DNA of 64,000 nucleotides from Candidatus Methanarcanum hacksteinii (GCA_006954405.1 LVVQ01000001.1:124001-188000); one strand, 5' to 3'. Counted from the stretch's first letter, positions 34,509-43,251 are shown. Program-made: numbers and translations. Notes: generated by a model from the letters alone, not told the origin.

Positions 34509-34877
34509 ATGACATTTGGTCGAAAAAATCAAGTGTCGAGTGGTAAAATGTGGTTAGTTGTTTCGGCAATAGCAGCCCTGATATCTACTAAAGCATGGAT
34601 TGATAAGCCGGGTAAGAACTATTATGCCCAGCTTTCAATGGGCCTATGGGCACTGACGGCCATGATCTTCGTCGATCATGTGATCGGTTGGTTCCTTGAA
34701 GGCGCTGAAGGAGATTTCCTTGAGATAGGTTTAGAACCTTTCATCCTCAGTTTATGCATGTTGATTCCGATTTTGGCTGTGTGGGAACTGTTTGTCGTCA
34801 TCGACAGACTCGAATTGAGGAAGAACGCCAATACCAATGAAGAGATAGATAAAGAGATTTCAGAAGAGGTGGCATAA
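34509..34877 (+). CDS. Small membrane protein A of a two-gene operon, unknown
   Basis: A 122-residue protein with three hydrophobic helices: 'MWLVVSAIAALISTKAWI', 'LWALTAMIFVDHVIGWFL' and 'FILSLCMLIPILAVWELFVVI'. It ends in a highly charged tail ('RKNANTNEEIDKEISEEV'). A His inside helix 2 (F-V-D-H-V) and nearby acidic residues could bind a metal or cofactor. I do not recognise a family. The gene is probably leaderless and controlled by the palindrome just upstream. Gene B starts 3 bases after its stop. Confidence 0.65.
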   Translation: MTFGRKNQVSSGKMWLVVSAIAALISTKAWIDKPGKNYYAQLSMGLWALTAMIFVDHVIGWFLEGAEGDFLEIGLEPFILSLCMLIPILAVWELFVVIDRLELRKNANTNEEIDKEISEEVA

Positions 34878-34880
34878 GAA

Positions 34881-35210
34881 ATGGCATGTTTTTTAGTAGC
34901 GGCAACCGTCGGTGTTTTCACGACTGCCTTCAGGAACAGGATTCCTGAGAAATATCATATCAATTGGTTGAACATCATGATCTGGACAGGCACGATCGCA
35001 TTGCTTGTGGAACATATGTGGCACGGAGAGATCGTACCATGGTTCCCATTCCTGACTGCGATGTCAGATCCTGCGGATACTGCCACGATGCTTGTTGAGA
35101 TGGGTCAGATCGGCATACCTATGCTCTTGGCCATACTCGCGATGTGGGGCATCATGGTCTACGTTGCGAACAAGATATCATACAAATCTGCAGTCACCAA
35201 CGCGAACTGA
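34881..35210 (+). CDS. Small membrane protein B of a two-gene operon, unknown
   Basis: A 109-residue protein with three helices, including 'ACFLVAATVGVFTTAF', 'WLNIMIWTGTIALLVEHMWHGEIVPWFPFL' and 'GIPMLLAILAMWGIMVYVA'. Two His residues with Glu neighbours (E-H-M-W-H-G-E) lie in or at the edge of helix 2, and A also has a membrane His, so the pair may form a joint metal- or heme-binding complex. The GAGGTGGCATAAGAA stretch in the end of gene A provides a Shine-Dalgarno. Function is unknown. Confidence 0.65.
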   Translation: MACFLVAATVGVFTTAFRNRIPEKYHINWLNIMIWTGTIALLVEHMWHGEIVPWFPFLTAMSDPADTATMLVEMGQIGIPMLLAILAMWGIMVYVANKISYKSAVTNAN

Positions 35211-35367
35211 TTGAATAAATCCGTATTTTCCTCCTTAGGATTTGTATCAAACATTTTCCCCTTTGCTGACCCGTATCGTGAAGAGTGTAACGATAACGGG
35301 CCAGAAAGGATCAAAATATGATTTTATGAACGATACAATTATCTATTAACAACACAGAATACACCCA

Positions 35368-35958
35368 ATGGATCTTAAGAAGTATGGGATGTCACCGTAC
35401 ATCGCCATTTCTCTTGTTGGTATACTGTGCTTCCTCTCCGGGATCGTCATCGCAGGATGCAATGAAGTTGGGTGGGACCCGTGGGTAAATACATTGTCCG
35501 ACCTTGGCGTGAGCGATAGCTCGCTGACCTCATCCACATTCAACATATCATGCTACATCGCAGGCATATGCGTCTTCATATTCGGACTCGGATTGTGTGT
35601 CTTCAGCAAAGATTCACTGCAAAAGATCGGCGGAATGTCGATAATGGTAGGCGGATGTGGTCTTTTCCTCGTAGGAGCAATGACATTATCGAACGTGACG
35701 ATGCACAATATCGCGACGGGACTCTTCTGCATCCTATTGGTCATAGGCATCATCCTTGTGACGTTGCATCATTTTGCGATACGCAATCCTTTCATAATGA
35801 AGAGCAGTATCGTCGTACTTCTGGTAACTTTGATCCAATGGCCGATATTCACTGGTGCATTGAGCGAGATCGCCAGCATATTATGTGCGATAGGTTGGTG
35901 GGTGACTCAGTTCCTCGACAGCCTCAGATTCAAAGCGGCTGCCATAGCTAGTGAATAG
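35368..35958 (+). CDS. DUF998 family membrane protein
   Basis: A 196-residue protein with six predicted membrane helices. The DUF998 pattern is the first-loop 'NTLSDLGVSD' after helix 1, followed by 'SCYIAGICVFIFGLG' and a fourth helix 'TGLFCILLVIGIILVTL'. It resembles the 36654-37256 protein. DUF998 proteins have no firmly known function. An esterase-like gene follows after 32 bases, probably in the same operon. Confidence 0.8.
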   Translation: MDLKKYGMSPYIAISLVGILCFLSGIVIAGCNEVGWDPWVNTLSDLGVSDSSLTSSTFNISCYIAGICVFIFGLGLCVFSKDSLQKIGGMSIMVGGCGLFLVGAMTLSNVTMHNIATGLFCILLVIGIILVTLHHFAIRNPFIMKSSIVVLLVTLIQWPIFTGALSEIASILCAIGWWVTQFLDSLRFKAAAIASE

Positions 35959-35990
35959 ATGGAAATAACTCCATCACATTCTTCATTCTG

Positions 35991-36683
35991 ATGATTCTGA
36001 CCTCCGAGATAGAAGGAAAGGTACTGAGATTCAGAGACCATCCGGACAAACGTAACTGCATACTGACGTTCTTTGCAGATTTCAGCGAGGATTCTATCGA
36101 TGAGTTATTGATGAGATTCAATTGTCCGTCAGTCGCATTGAGAGTCGATGATTGGAATGAAGAACTCTCACCGTGGCGTGTGCCTGCGATATTCGGCAAT
36201 GACGATTTTGGAGATGGTGCAGAGAATACTTTGGAATTCATCTTGGATCGCGTCATTCCACTCTCTGTAAAGGAATTGTCATTGAAAGATGATACGAGAT
36301 TCATCATAGGAGGATATTCCTTGGCCGCATTGTTCTCACTATGGTCATGTTTCAGAACGGACAGGTTCTTCGGTGTCGCAGCTGCATCCCCTTCCGTATG
36401 GTTCGATGGTTGGATAGAATATGTAGGAGAGAACCATCCGAAGACGGAATACGTCTTCCTAAGTCTCGGAGACACGGAATCCAAGACCAAGAATCGCTAC
36501 CTATCACGCGTATCCGATAATATCAATGAGACGCATGACATCATATCACAATACTTGGGAGAGAATCGTTGCGAATTGATCTGGAATGATGGAGGTCATT
36601 TCAAGGATGTCACTGAAAGGGCATCGGCCGCATTCGAATGGATCCTTGACAGATCAATCGAGACCTATGATCCTTCTGAGTGA
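35991..36683 (+). CDS. Alpha/beta-hydrolase fold esterase-like protein
   Basis: A 230-residue protein resembling putative esterases (esterase D/PHB depolymerase-like). The nucleophile elbow is G-G-Y-S-L-A-A near residue 105. The probable catalytic His is in 'WNDGGHFKDV' near the C terminus, and an Asp in 'SLGDTESKT' is the likely third member. No signal peptide is seen, so it is cytoplasmic. Substrate is unknown. Its 3' end overlaps the convergent DUF998 gene by 30 bases. Confidence 0.7.
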   Translation: MILTSEIEGKVLRFRDHPDKRNCILTFFADFSEDSIDELLMRFNCPSVALRVDDWNEELSPWRVPAIFGNDDFGDGAENTLEFILDRVIPLSVKELSLKDDTRFIIGGYSLAALFSLWSCFRTDRFFGVAAASPSVWFDGWIEYVGENHPKTEYVFLSLGDTESKTKNRYLSRVSDNINETHDIISQYLGENRCELIWNDGGHFKDVTERASAAFEWILDRSIETYDPSE

Positions 36684-37256
36684 TTCTGTGCTTGGATTGA
36701 ATTCTCCGATGCATTTCAGAAGATACCATACGAACACGTAACTCATGAGCAGGAACTGCGTCAGGATGTATGGGAATACGCCGAAAAGACTTATCACACC
36801 ATAGACTGCAAGTATCGCGAACCCGAAGACCAGTGTGTAATTGTGTTTCTTGATATCCTCTATGCACGCGAATGCGATCGCTATGATGAACAAGGTCGCA
36901 TAGATTATCACCATGAACTGATGCACAGGGTCCGTCGTCTTGTCCAATATTCCCACGGCCATGAGAGATATCCCTGAGAGGATGGTGAAGATACCTGTCA
37001 TCTTCATCAGTTTTGAGTCCTTCGACATCCACATCATCGATGATATTATGAACAATATCCCCGAGGCGCAACATGATATGAGGAATGATGTTGCAATGGT
37101 CGCGTCATCGGACACCCCGAGATCACAAATGACATTGTCATTGAAATTCCAAGTAGGGTCTAAAATGATACCGATGATCACATCGACACTCATCACGAGC
37201 ACTGCCAAGATTCCGCAGATCGCATATATTCTGGTGTCGAGTGTCTTGAATCCCAT
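36654..37256 (-). CDS. DUF998 family membrane protein (second copy)
   Basis: A 200-residue, six-helix protein with the same first-loop pattern ('NVICDLGVSDD') as the 35368 gene, so the two are paralogues on opposite strands around the esterase. ATG 37256 is preferred over the upstream TTG at 37262; a TATA-like 'ATTTTATACG' near 37280-37290 puts the transcription start at about 37260. Function is unknown. Confidence 0.8.
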   Translation of the reverse strand: MGFKTLDTRIYAICGILAVLVMSVDVIIGIILDPTWNFNDNVICDLGVSDDATIATSFLISCCASGILFIISSMMWMSKDSKLMKMTGIFTILSGISLMAVGILDKTTDPVHQFMVIIYATLFIIAIAFACIEDIKKHNYTLVFGFAILAVYGVISLFGVFPYILTQFLLMSYVFVWYLLKCIGEFNPSTESLRRIIGLD

Positions 37257-37345
37257 ATACAAATGCGATACAAACGTCGTATAAAATTGTTGATAAAAGG
37301 AAGATAGGTAAAAGGTTTGAAAGTGTCAGTTAGACAACCGTTCGC

Positions 37346-37666
37346 TTATCCGAACAATGCGCTCAGACCAGCGGCAGCCTCTTCCTCACTGACTGCTTCC
37401 TCTTCGGGCTCCTCGTTTGCGGGAGCTGCTGCTGCGCCTGCTGCAGGTGCTGCTGCAGGTGCTGCTGCGGGAGCTGCCATGACTGAAGCGGATTCGATTG
37501 CTTCTTTGATGTCAACTCCATCGAGTGATGCGATCAGTGCTTTGACTTTGGCTGCGTCAGCGTCTACACCAGCGGCTTTAAGGACAGCTGTGACAGCATC
37601 CTCGGTAATGTCTTTGCCTGCTGCGTAAAGCACCATTGCACTGTAAATGTACTCCATTGTATTCAA
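37346..37666 (-). CDS. Ribosomal protein L12 (P1), archaeal stalk protein
   Basis: A 106-residue acidic protein that begins 'MEYIYSAMVLYAAGKDI', has an Ala/Pro-rich hinge, and ends in the archaeal/eukaryotic stalk tail with 'SEEEAAAGLSALFG'. It forms the flexible stalk that recruits translation factors. ATG follows GGAGG. It is the last gene of the L1-P0-L12 operon. Its final residues are nearly identical to those of P0, as expected for this family. Confidence 0.96.
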   Translation of the reverse strand: MNTMEYIYSAMVLYAAGKDITEDAVTAVLKAAGVDADAAKVKALIASLDGVDIKEAIESASVMAAPAAAPAAAPAAGAAAAPANEEPEEEAVSEEEAAAGLSALFG

Positions 37667-37675
37667 CCTCCAATT

Positions 37676-38677
37676 TTAGCCGAATAATGCACTAAGGCCA
37701 GCTGCTGCTTCGTCTTCGCTGACCTCTTCTTCTTCTTCAACGGGTGCTGCACTTGCTTTTGCTTCCTCTGCGGGTGCTGCGGGTGCTGCAGATGCTGCGG
37801 CGCTAAGCCTTGCACCAATGCTGCCGTCCGTGTAGTTCGCTGCTGAAGCGATCGAAAGCATCTGTGAATCTGCTTTCGCAAGGAGCATCTTTATGTTGTC
37901 TTTGGTTGGGATCGCGGCCGATATTGAGAGACCCATTGCCTCCCTGAAAGCCTTCGTGATCAACGGTATGATCGTATCCTTTGTCGGGAATCCGATTGCT
38001 ACACCGAGTCCGATGGCATTCCTTGCAGCCGTAGCGAACATTGTTGCATAGTAGTCGTCCGGGATGTTCAATACGTCCCTGTGGTAGATCGTTCCATCCT
38101 CGTAGGCCGCCCTAAGGTCAAGTCCTACGATCATGGGCAAGATTTCCAACTTGGGAAGCATTGCCGCCACATTCGCTGGGATAGGTTCTCCTTCCTTGAC
38201 GAGTGTGGTATCCTTTTTGACAACAATCTTTCCGCCATCGATAGATGCGGGAAGACCCAGTTTCTGAAGTTCTCCGATGATAGGTCCTGGTCCGAACGGT
38301 GTAGGTCCCTGGTGGACAATGATGTCCATGGGAGCAATCTGGCCTGCTTTTGCAGGTGCCGCCGTCTTTGTGCTCTCAAGCTGTTTGAAGAGCTTGAAAG
38401 GGTTAAGGTCGGTAGCTATGATTGCACACTGTCCGTGGATTGCATCCTTCAATTCTTCGAGTCCGGGCTTCTGCTTTGCTGCCTCTTCGATAGCCAAGAA
38501 CATAAGGTTGTTCTTGGTCATCTTAAGGGTTGCGTGCTGCCTAAGTCCCGCCCTCATGGATTGAATCTGCTGACCTGCAATGCCTGACATGTCGACAACT
38601 GCGACGATGGGCTTTGCGATCATCTCATCGACAAGTTCCTTGACGAGATCCTTCTTCCATGTTGCGACGTGTGCCAT
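37676..38677 (-). CDS. Ribosomal protein L10 (P0)
   Basis: A 333-residue protein: an N-terminal rRNA-binding L10 domain ('WKKDLVKELVDEMI', 'MRAGLRQHATLKMTKNNLM'), the archaeal insertion, helical spine segments that bind L12 dimers, and a C-terminal tail 'EDEAAAGLSALFG'. It is the base of the ribosomal stalk. Length matches archaeal P0. It is flanked by L1 and L12 with short gaps, and GGAGG precedes the ATG. Confidence 0.96.
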   Translation of the reverse strand: MAHVATWKKDLVKELVDEMIAKPIVAVVDMSGIAGQQIQSMRAGLRQHATLKMTKNNLMFLAIEEAAKQKPGLEELKDAIHGQCAIIATDLNPFKLFKQLESTKTAAPAKAGQIAPMDIIVHQGPTPFGPGPIIGELQKLGLPASIDGGKIVVKKDTTLVKEGEPIPANVAAMLPKLEILPMIVGLDLRAAYEDGTIYHRDVLNIPDDYYATMFATAARNAIGLGVAIGFPTKDTIIPLITKAFREAMGLSISAAIPTKDNIKMLLAKADSQMLSIASAANYTDGSIGARLSAAASAAPAAPAEEAKASAAPVEEEEEVSEDEAAAGLSALFG

Positions 38678-38690
38678 ATTTCGAACCTCC

Positions 38691-39329
38691 TCAGATTAAC
38701 CTCTCTGACGGACCCATCGTGGTCTTCACGTAGGATGAAGCGATGTTCATCCTTCCCTTCTCGAGTTTGAGCTCGACACGCTTAAGGATCGTGTCGATGT
38801 TCTCTGCAAGTTCTTCGGGTGACATGCTGACCGTTCCAACGGGTGCGTGGAAGGTGATTCTGTCTTTCGTCCTAACAGAAACAGTCTTGCGAAGTGCCTC
38901 AATCATTCCTGTGGGATCCTGTCCCGGGGGAATGGGCTTCGGCATCTTACCGCGAGGACCGAGAACGGTACCGAGCCTCTTACCGACGACTCCCATCATG
39001 GGTGCCTCAGCGATGAAGTAATCGACACTGTTCGCGAGCTTCTTTGACTGTTTCTTGTCGTCTGCGATCGCCTGAAGTTCATCAGCTGTGATCACGACGT
39101 CGGCAACGTCTTTGGCTTTCTGGACAAGTTCGCCACCACCAATCACACAGATACGGATCGATTTGCCGCGACCGTAAGGCAGAATGATATCATCTGTGAT
39201 ACGGTTCTTCGGCATTGACAAATCCACATCTTTGAGATTGATGGCCAACTCAACCGTTTCAGTAAAATTGCGCTTCTTTGCACTTTCGAGTGCCTTCTGC
39301 ACAGCCATTACGGTTGGTTTTTCTGCCAA
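38691..39329 (-). CDS. Ribosomal protein L1
   Basis: A 212-residue protein with the L1 signature 'EAPMMGVVGKRLGTVLGPRGKMP' in its second domain. L1 forms the mobile E-site stalk and, in several archaea, represses its own operon by binding the mRNA. The start is TTG (39329) with a strong GGAGG upstream. It is the first gene of the L1-P0-L12 operon. A TATA box and a small leader hairpin lie upstream. Confidence 0.95.
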   Translation of the reverse strand: MAEKPTVMAVQKALESAKKRNFTETVELAINLKDVDLSMPKNRITDDIILPYGRGKSIRICVIGGGELVQKAKDVADVVITADELQAIADDKKQSKKLANSVDYFIAEAPMMGVVGKRLGTVLGPRGKMPKPIPPGQDPTGMIEALRKTVSVRTKDRITFHAPVGTVSMSPEELAENIDTILKRVELKLEKGRMNIASSYVKTTMGPSERLI

Positions 39330-39354
39330 TTCAATTCCTCCTCGTAGTGCATGC

Positions 39355-39368
39355 GAGTCCTAAGACTC
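39355..39368 (-). promoter_or_regulatory. Hairpin in the L1 operon leader
   Basis: GAGTC-TTAG-GACTC can fold in the predicted leader, about 26 bases before the TTG start. It could be part of an L1 autoregulatory site, but I did not match it to a known L1 binding motif. Confidence 0.35.
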
Positions 39369-39400
39369 TCCTACAAGTATGAGGTGCTAAACAATGACCT

Positions 39401-39410
39401 GTATATAAAG
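39401..39410 (-). promoter_or_regulatory. TATA box of the L1-P0-L12 operon
   Basis: CTTTATATAC on the minus strand. It predicts transcription from about 39380 with a leader of about 50 bases that includes the Shine-Dalgarno. Confidence 0.65.
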
Positions 39411-39603
39411 GTAGGGTCTCGAAACGCTCTAGGTCTTGTGGGGCATGATAAAAAGACTTTCGGTCGCCCCTACCTATGTGTATAACATGCGTGTGCATTT
39501 CCTTCAAATCGCATAATCCCTTTATGAAAGACGATTATTGAATCGATAAAAACGTAGACTCAATATATTGCATTCGACCATCCAGTTATTGGAGTGAGAA
39601 GAT

Positions 39604-40599
39604 ATGTGCATGGCAGCTTCGTTCAAGAGCAATAATCACTTTTTTGGACGTAACCTCGATCTCGAGATATCATTCGGTGAGGAGGTTGTGGTTACTCCGA
39701 GGAGATTTCCGTTCAGATACAGGAACGGGGACGTTGATGAGGAACATCACGCGATGATAGGTATGGCCCTCGTATCTGATGGATATCCATTGTATTTCGA
39801 TGCCACCAATGAGAAGGGCCTCAGCATGGCCGGATTGAATTTCCCGGACCAGACAAGATATGAGGAATATTCTGAAAACAAGGTGAACATCACACCCTTC
39901 GAGTTCATACCATGGATACTCGGGAAGTGCGAGACGACAGTACAGGCCCGTGAACTTATCAAAACAATGAATCTGTGGAATGAATCGTTCAGCAAGGAAC
40001 TCCAATTGTCGCCACTTCATTGGATGATATCCGATAGGGATTCATCCATCGTCGTTGAATCGACAGAGAGCGGGATAAACATCTATGACAATCCTGTAGG
40101 GATCCTGACCAATTGCCCTCCGTTCCCGTACCACTTACAGAACCTGTCGAATTACATGAATCTCTCAGCAGGGCTTCCAGAGAACAGATTCAGCAAGGAA
40201 CTCGATCTGAAAGCATACAGCAGAGGCATGGGTGCGATCGGACTCCCGGGAGATCTGTCGTCATCATCCAGGTTCGTGAAGGCATCATTCACCAAGATGA
40301 ACTGCCTCAAAGGGGATACTGTGGAGGAGGATATCACACAATTCTTCCACATCATGGATTCTGTACAACAGCAGAAGGGTTGTTGCGATCTCGGGAACGG
40401 GAAATACGAATACACAATATACACCTCATGTTGCGATACGGATGAGGGCATCTACTACTACAGAACATATGACAACAGTCAGATCAACGGTGTCGACATG
40501 AAGCACACCGATCTCGATGGCGAGGGACTCTACAAGTTCCCTATCGTGAAGGGACAGCACATCAACATGATCGATCGATATCAGATGTCCATTCCATGA
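39604..40599 (+). CDS. Choloylglycine (conjugated bile acid) hydrolase
   Basis: A 331-residue Ntn hydrolase. The nucleophile Cys2 follows the initiator Met directly (M-C-M-A-A). R16 and D19 are in F-G-R-N-L-D-L-E, and the Asn/Arg region is present as 'LTNCPPFPYHL' and 'LSSSSRFVKASF'. These are all positions expected of bile salt hydrolase; penicillin V acylase relatives share part of them. It would remove glycine or taurine from bile acids. GGAGTGA precedes the ATG. It sits inside the ribosomal-protein cluster, which points to insertion, probably from a gut bacterium or another gut archaeon. Confidence 0.88.
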   Translation: MCMAASFKSNNHFFGRNLDLEISFGEEVVVTPRRFPFRYRNGDVDEEHHAMIGMALVSDGYPLYFDATNEKGLSMAGLNFPDQTRYEEYSENKVNITPFEFIPWILGKCETTVQARELIKTMNLWNESFSKELQLSPLHWMISDRDSSIVVESTESGINIYDNPVGILTNCPPFPYHLQNLSNYMNLSAGLPENRFSKELDLKAYSRGMGAIGLPGDLSSSSRFVKASFTKMNCLKGDTVEEDITQFFHIMDSVQQQKGCCDLGNGKYEYTIYTSCCDTDEGIYYYRTYDNSQINGVDMKHTDLDGEGLYKFPIVKGQHINMIDRYQMSIP

Positions 40600-41857
40600 A
40601 TGATCTTATAATGAATACGAACAATATGATGTGGAATACGTTCTTCATCAACACCAACAGTATCGGTATGACATTATCCTCAGGATACGGCCCGCCTATC
40701 ATGAATGCTACCGCAGAACTTGGTACTGCGAATAGGACATACAATGCGGTCAGTCTGACCATCTTACTGTAACGATCATCATCCGATGACAGTAACAACA
40801 GAGGGAATAACGAGAGGAACCACAGCATATACTGTGCGGAGTACACCTTGCTGAACGTTATGAATACGAACAGTATGATGATCGACATAGCGGAAAGTAT
40901 ACGCAACTCCTGTTTCTCATCCACAGATTCCATCCTATGACATCTGTAGATCATCCAAAGCGATGATGCCACCAACATCACATACAATGCCTTATCCAAA
41001 ATACGGGCACACATGTCGGGTATGTCCCCAACGATGGTATTCGAACCGTAATATATCCCGATCTCATCGATTATCGGCGTGAACAGGTTGATGAATGTTA
41101 TCACACTGCTAACAACGCCTTCCACCTGCAGACCGCGATCGGAGTGATATGATAGATACGCGAATGCTGTGCTTGGATCCGCGATCAGGAATGGTAACTC
41201 TATGATCACACAGACAAGACAGCTCACGATAGCAAACCTGAACATCCTCACCCAATCCCTTCTTGAAAGGAATACTATCATGAACATAGGGATAAGGATG
41301 ATCGGGTAGATCTTGATCATCGCACCTACGGCCAATGCGACCGCAGAGAGATCGTACCTCTCCTTCGTGAAACAATAGAATGCGACGGTCACTGCAAGGA
41401 TGGCGAATATGTCATTCCTTGCGGTTATGAATTGATTTCCGATTATCGCAAGGACGATTATGGATATGTACACATTTGCACGCTGGATGCCGAAATGGTC
41501 CGTGATCCTGAGCAGATATCTGGCGAAAAGCACGTACGCCAACGCAGCGAATATCGCATATGAGAAATGGAATGAGACCAGATCCCAAGAGAATAGCTTC
41601 GGCACCGCGAAGACCAACAATGCTGCGGGCGGATATTCGAATTTGAAACCACTGTATGGCATCAGATGATTGTCGATCACATCGCTGATGTTGCCATAAT
41701 AGTTGGACATATCGAACATAGGTTCGAAGAAGCTTACGATACCTACCGCCAGGACATCTATCGCGAGCACTATGCCCAATATGATCGCGAACCATCTGAA
41801 CTGTTCGTCATCGGACATGTTGCGGTATGAATTTATCCTCCTCGATAACAGGCGCAT
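40562..41857 (-). CDS. GT87/DUF2029-like membrane glycosyltransferase
   Basis: A protein of about 431 residues with roughly ten membrane helices. It carries 'GFKFEYPPAALLVF' near residue 75, the Y-P-P motif seen in GT87-type polyprenol-phosphate mannosyltransferases, and 'ALAVGAMIKIYPIILIPMF' further on. The frame reaches 42100 but overlaps L11, so the start is placed at ATG 41857 near a TATA-like element (about 41891-41897); ATG 41818 is an alternative. The 3' end overlaps the bile salt hydrolase 3' end by 38 bases. It may act on the same surface glycans as the genes at the left of the window. Confidence 0.75.
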   Translation of the reverse strand: MRLLSRRINSYRNMSDDEQFRWFAIILGIVLAIDVLAVGIVSFFEPMFDMSNYYGNISDVIDNHLMPYSGFKFEYPPAALLVFAVPKLFSWDLVSFHFSYAIFAALAYVLFARYLLRITDHFGIQRANVYISIIVLAIIGNQFITARNDIFAILAVTVAFYCFTKERYDLSAVALAVGAMIKIYPIILIPMFMIVFLSRRDWVRMFRFAIVSCLVCVIIELPFLIADPSTAFAYLSYHSDRGLQVEGVVSSVITFINLFTPIIDEIGIYYGSNTIVGDIPDMCARILDKALYVMLVASSLWMIYRCHRMESVDEKQELRILSAMSIIILFVFITFSKVYSAQYMLWFLSLFPLLLLSSDDDRYSKMVRLTALYVLFAVPSSAVAFMIGGPYPEDNVIPILLVLMKNVFHIILFVFIIRSFMEWTSDIDRSC

Positions 41858-41934
41858 CAATGTCACATATCCGATATAGTATTTCAATGGTTTAACAGTC
41901 CATCGGACTTGAAAAATTAAGAATTGGATAGGTA

Positions 41935-41950
41935 GGCGGCGAATGCCGCC
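41935..41950 (-). terminator. Hairpin terminator after L11
   Basis: GGCGGC-GAAT-GCCGCC on the plus strand is a perfect 6-bp stem with a 4-base loop. On the minus strand it is followed by a T-rich stretch. Confidence 0.65.
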
Positions 41951-41957
41951 ATCCCAA

Positions 41958-42428
41958 TCAGAGTTTGCCTGCGTAAACGCCTGCTTTGATGTCCTTGGAG
42001 AAGACTCTGGGGTCCTTTCCGTCGATCGTAACACCAACAGACACACAGTTTCCAGCGACTTCGAGGAGACGTGCCTCGATAGTTGCTCCGAGAAGGTCAT
42101 CTCCCTTCATCTCGACAATCTTCTTTGCCTGCTCGATGGTGAGGTTACCTATCTTCTCTGTCCTTGCGTTGTGTGCTCCACAGTCGACGCCGAGCTCTCC
42201 CTTGATGAGAGCTGACATGGGCGGTGTACCAACCTTGATCTCGAATGATTTATCGTCTTTGATCAGAATCTTCACAGGGACCTTCATTCCAGAGTAGGCT
42301 TTCGTCTTCTCGTTGATCGCTGCAATAATCTGACCGATGTTTACCCCTTTGGGTCCGAGTGCGGGACCGAGGGGTGGACCTGCGGAGGCTCTGCCTCCAT
42401 CTACCAATGCCTCAACAGTATCTACCAT
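41958..42428 (-). CDS. Ribosomal protein L11
   Basis: A 156-residue protein with the L11 signature 'ASAGPPLGPALGPKGVNIGQI' near the N terminus and a C-terminal rRNA-binding domain. It binds the GTPase-associated region of 23S rRNA. The frame extends to 42461, but ATG 42428 is preceded by AAGGAG and gives the usual start (MVDTVEALVDGG). It lies directly after Spt5, in the conserved archaeal order. The L1 gene that would normally follow is moved about 2.6 kb away. Confidence 0.95.
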   Translation of the reverse strand: MVDTVEALVDGGRASAGPPLGPALGPKGVNIGQIIAAINEKTKAYSGMKVPVKILIKDDKSFEIKVGTPPMSALIKGELGVDCGAHNARTEKIGNLTIEQAKKIVEMKGDDLLGATIEARLLEVAGNCVSVGVTIDGKDPRVFSKDIKAGVYAGKL

Positions 42429-42432
42429 TGTT

Positions 42433-43242
42433 TCACTTCTCCTTTTCAATGACTCTGACACTGTCTCCCTTGACAGTGACAGGTATCGGGACCATCGCTT
42501 CGATAAGCTCTACGGTGATCTCCTCTTTAGTCTGATCTATCTGCTGGACCCTAGCCTTCTCGCCCTTGAACGGACCACTGATAAGCTCCACCAGATCGCC
42601 CTCGACTATTCCTACCACAGTCGAAAGCGGTACGAGGTACGGACTGATCTCCTCGATTGTTGTCTCCCCATCGACGAATGACCTTGCTTTCTTGATATCC
42701 CTGGTCTTCTCGTGCATACGGTCTGTGTTCATTCCTTCCACGAACACATAACCTCTGAGTGAACCAGGACTCAGGATCGCATAGATATCCTTCTCTCCAA
42801 TGTTCGCTTTAGCCGCAAGGCTGTCTGAAACGACCTTCTCTTGATCGATCTGCGTCTTGAGGACCATTATCGACTGTGAAGCACGTGCGTTGAACGTCAT
42901 GCTATCCGTCTCGCCCTCTGCGGATACATTCACGGAGACGGACACAGTATCCCCGTACCTTGCACCCTTAGGACAGATGACCTCGAGTGAGAAATCCTTC
43001 TTCCCGTTAGCAGGACCGTCAGTCTTCACTTCGGTCTTGTTTCCATAGTTGCTCCAAATCTCCTCGTGTGACGCATCATTCAATTCGACCGTCCACTCAG
43101 GAGCATCTGCACCATCTGGACCTGTGGTTATTGTGAAGGTAAACGTAAGCTTGGAGGCATCGGATGATACACTGAACGGCCACTTCACAGGTGAACCTGC
43201 ATGCACATCCTTTGGATCATTCTCTCCGATAATCGACAACAT
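42433..43242 (-). CDS. Transcription elongation factor Spt5 with N-terminal extension
   Basis: A 269-residue protein. Residues from about 125 to the end are the archaeal Spt5: an NGN domain ('YAILSPGSLRGYVFVEG') and a KOW domain ('GDLVELISGPFKGEKARVQQID'). Spt5 binds RNA polymerase with Spt4 and supports elongation. Residues 1 to about 122 are an extra beta-rich region with patterns like 'KWPFSVSSDASKLTFTFTITTG' and 'ARYGDTVSVSVNVSAEGE', reminiscent of an immunoglobulin-like sandwich. The single ATG at 43242 has AAGGGTTAAT upstream, so the extension is part of the gene. Typical archaeal Spt5 is about 150 residues. Confidence 0.9.
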   Translation of the reverse strand: MLSIIGENDPKDVHAGSPVKWPFSVSSDASKLTFTFTITTGPDGADAPEWTVELNDASHEEIWSNYGNKTEVKTDGPANGKKDFSLEVICPKGARYGDTVSVSVNVSAEGETDSMTFNARASQSIMVLKTQIDQEKVVSDSLAAKANIGEKDIYAILSPGSLRGYVFVEGMNTDRMHEKTRDIKKARSFVDGETTIEEISPYLVPLSTVVGIVEGDLVELISGPFKGEKARVQQIDQTKEEITVELIEAMVPIPVTVKGDSVRVIEKEK

Positions 43243-43251
43243 ATTAACCCT

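Noticed and set aside
35270..35310. Imperfect inverted repeat (CCGTATCGT ... ACGATAACGG) before the first DUF998 gene
   Set aside because: It has an indel between arms and no clear relation to a TATA box or transcript end, so it is too weak to call.
37430..37480. Repetitive GCTGCTG-type tract in the L12 gene
   Set aside because: It is the normal Ala-rich hinge of archaeal L12, not a separate repeat element.
40562..42100. 512-residue version of the GT87-like protein
   Set aside because: The first 80 residues overlap the L11 gene in reverse and look like antisense coding; the start is placed at 41857.
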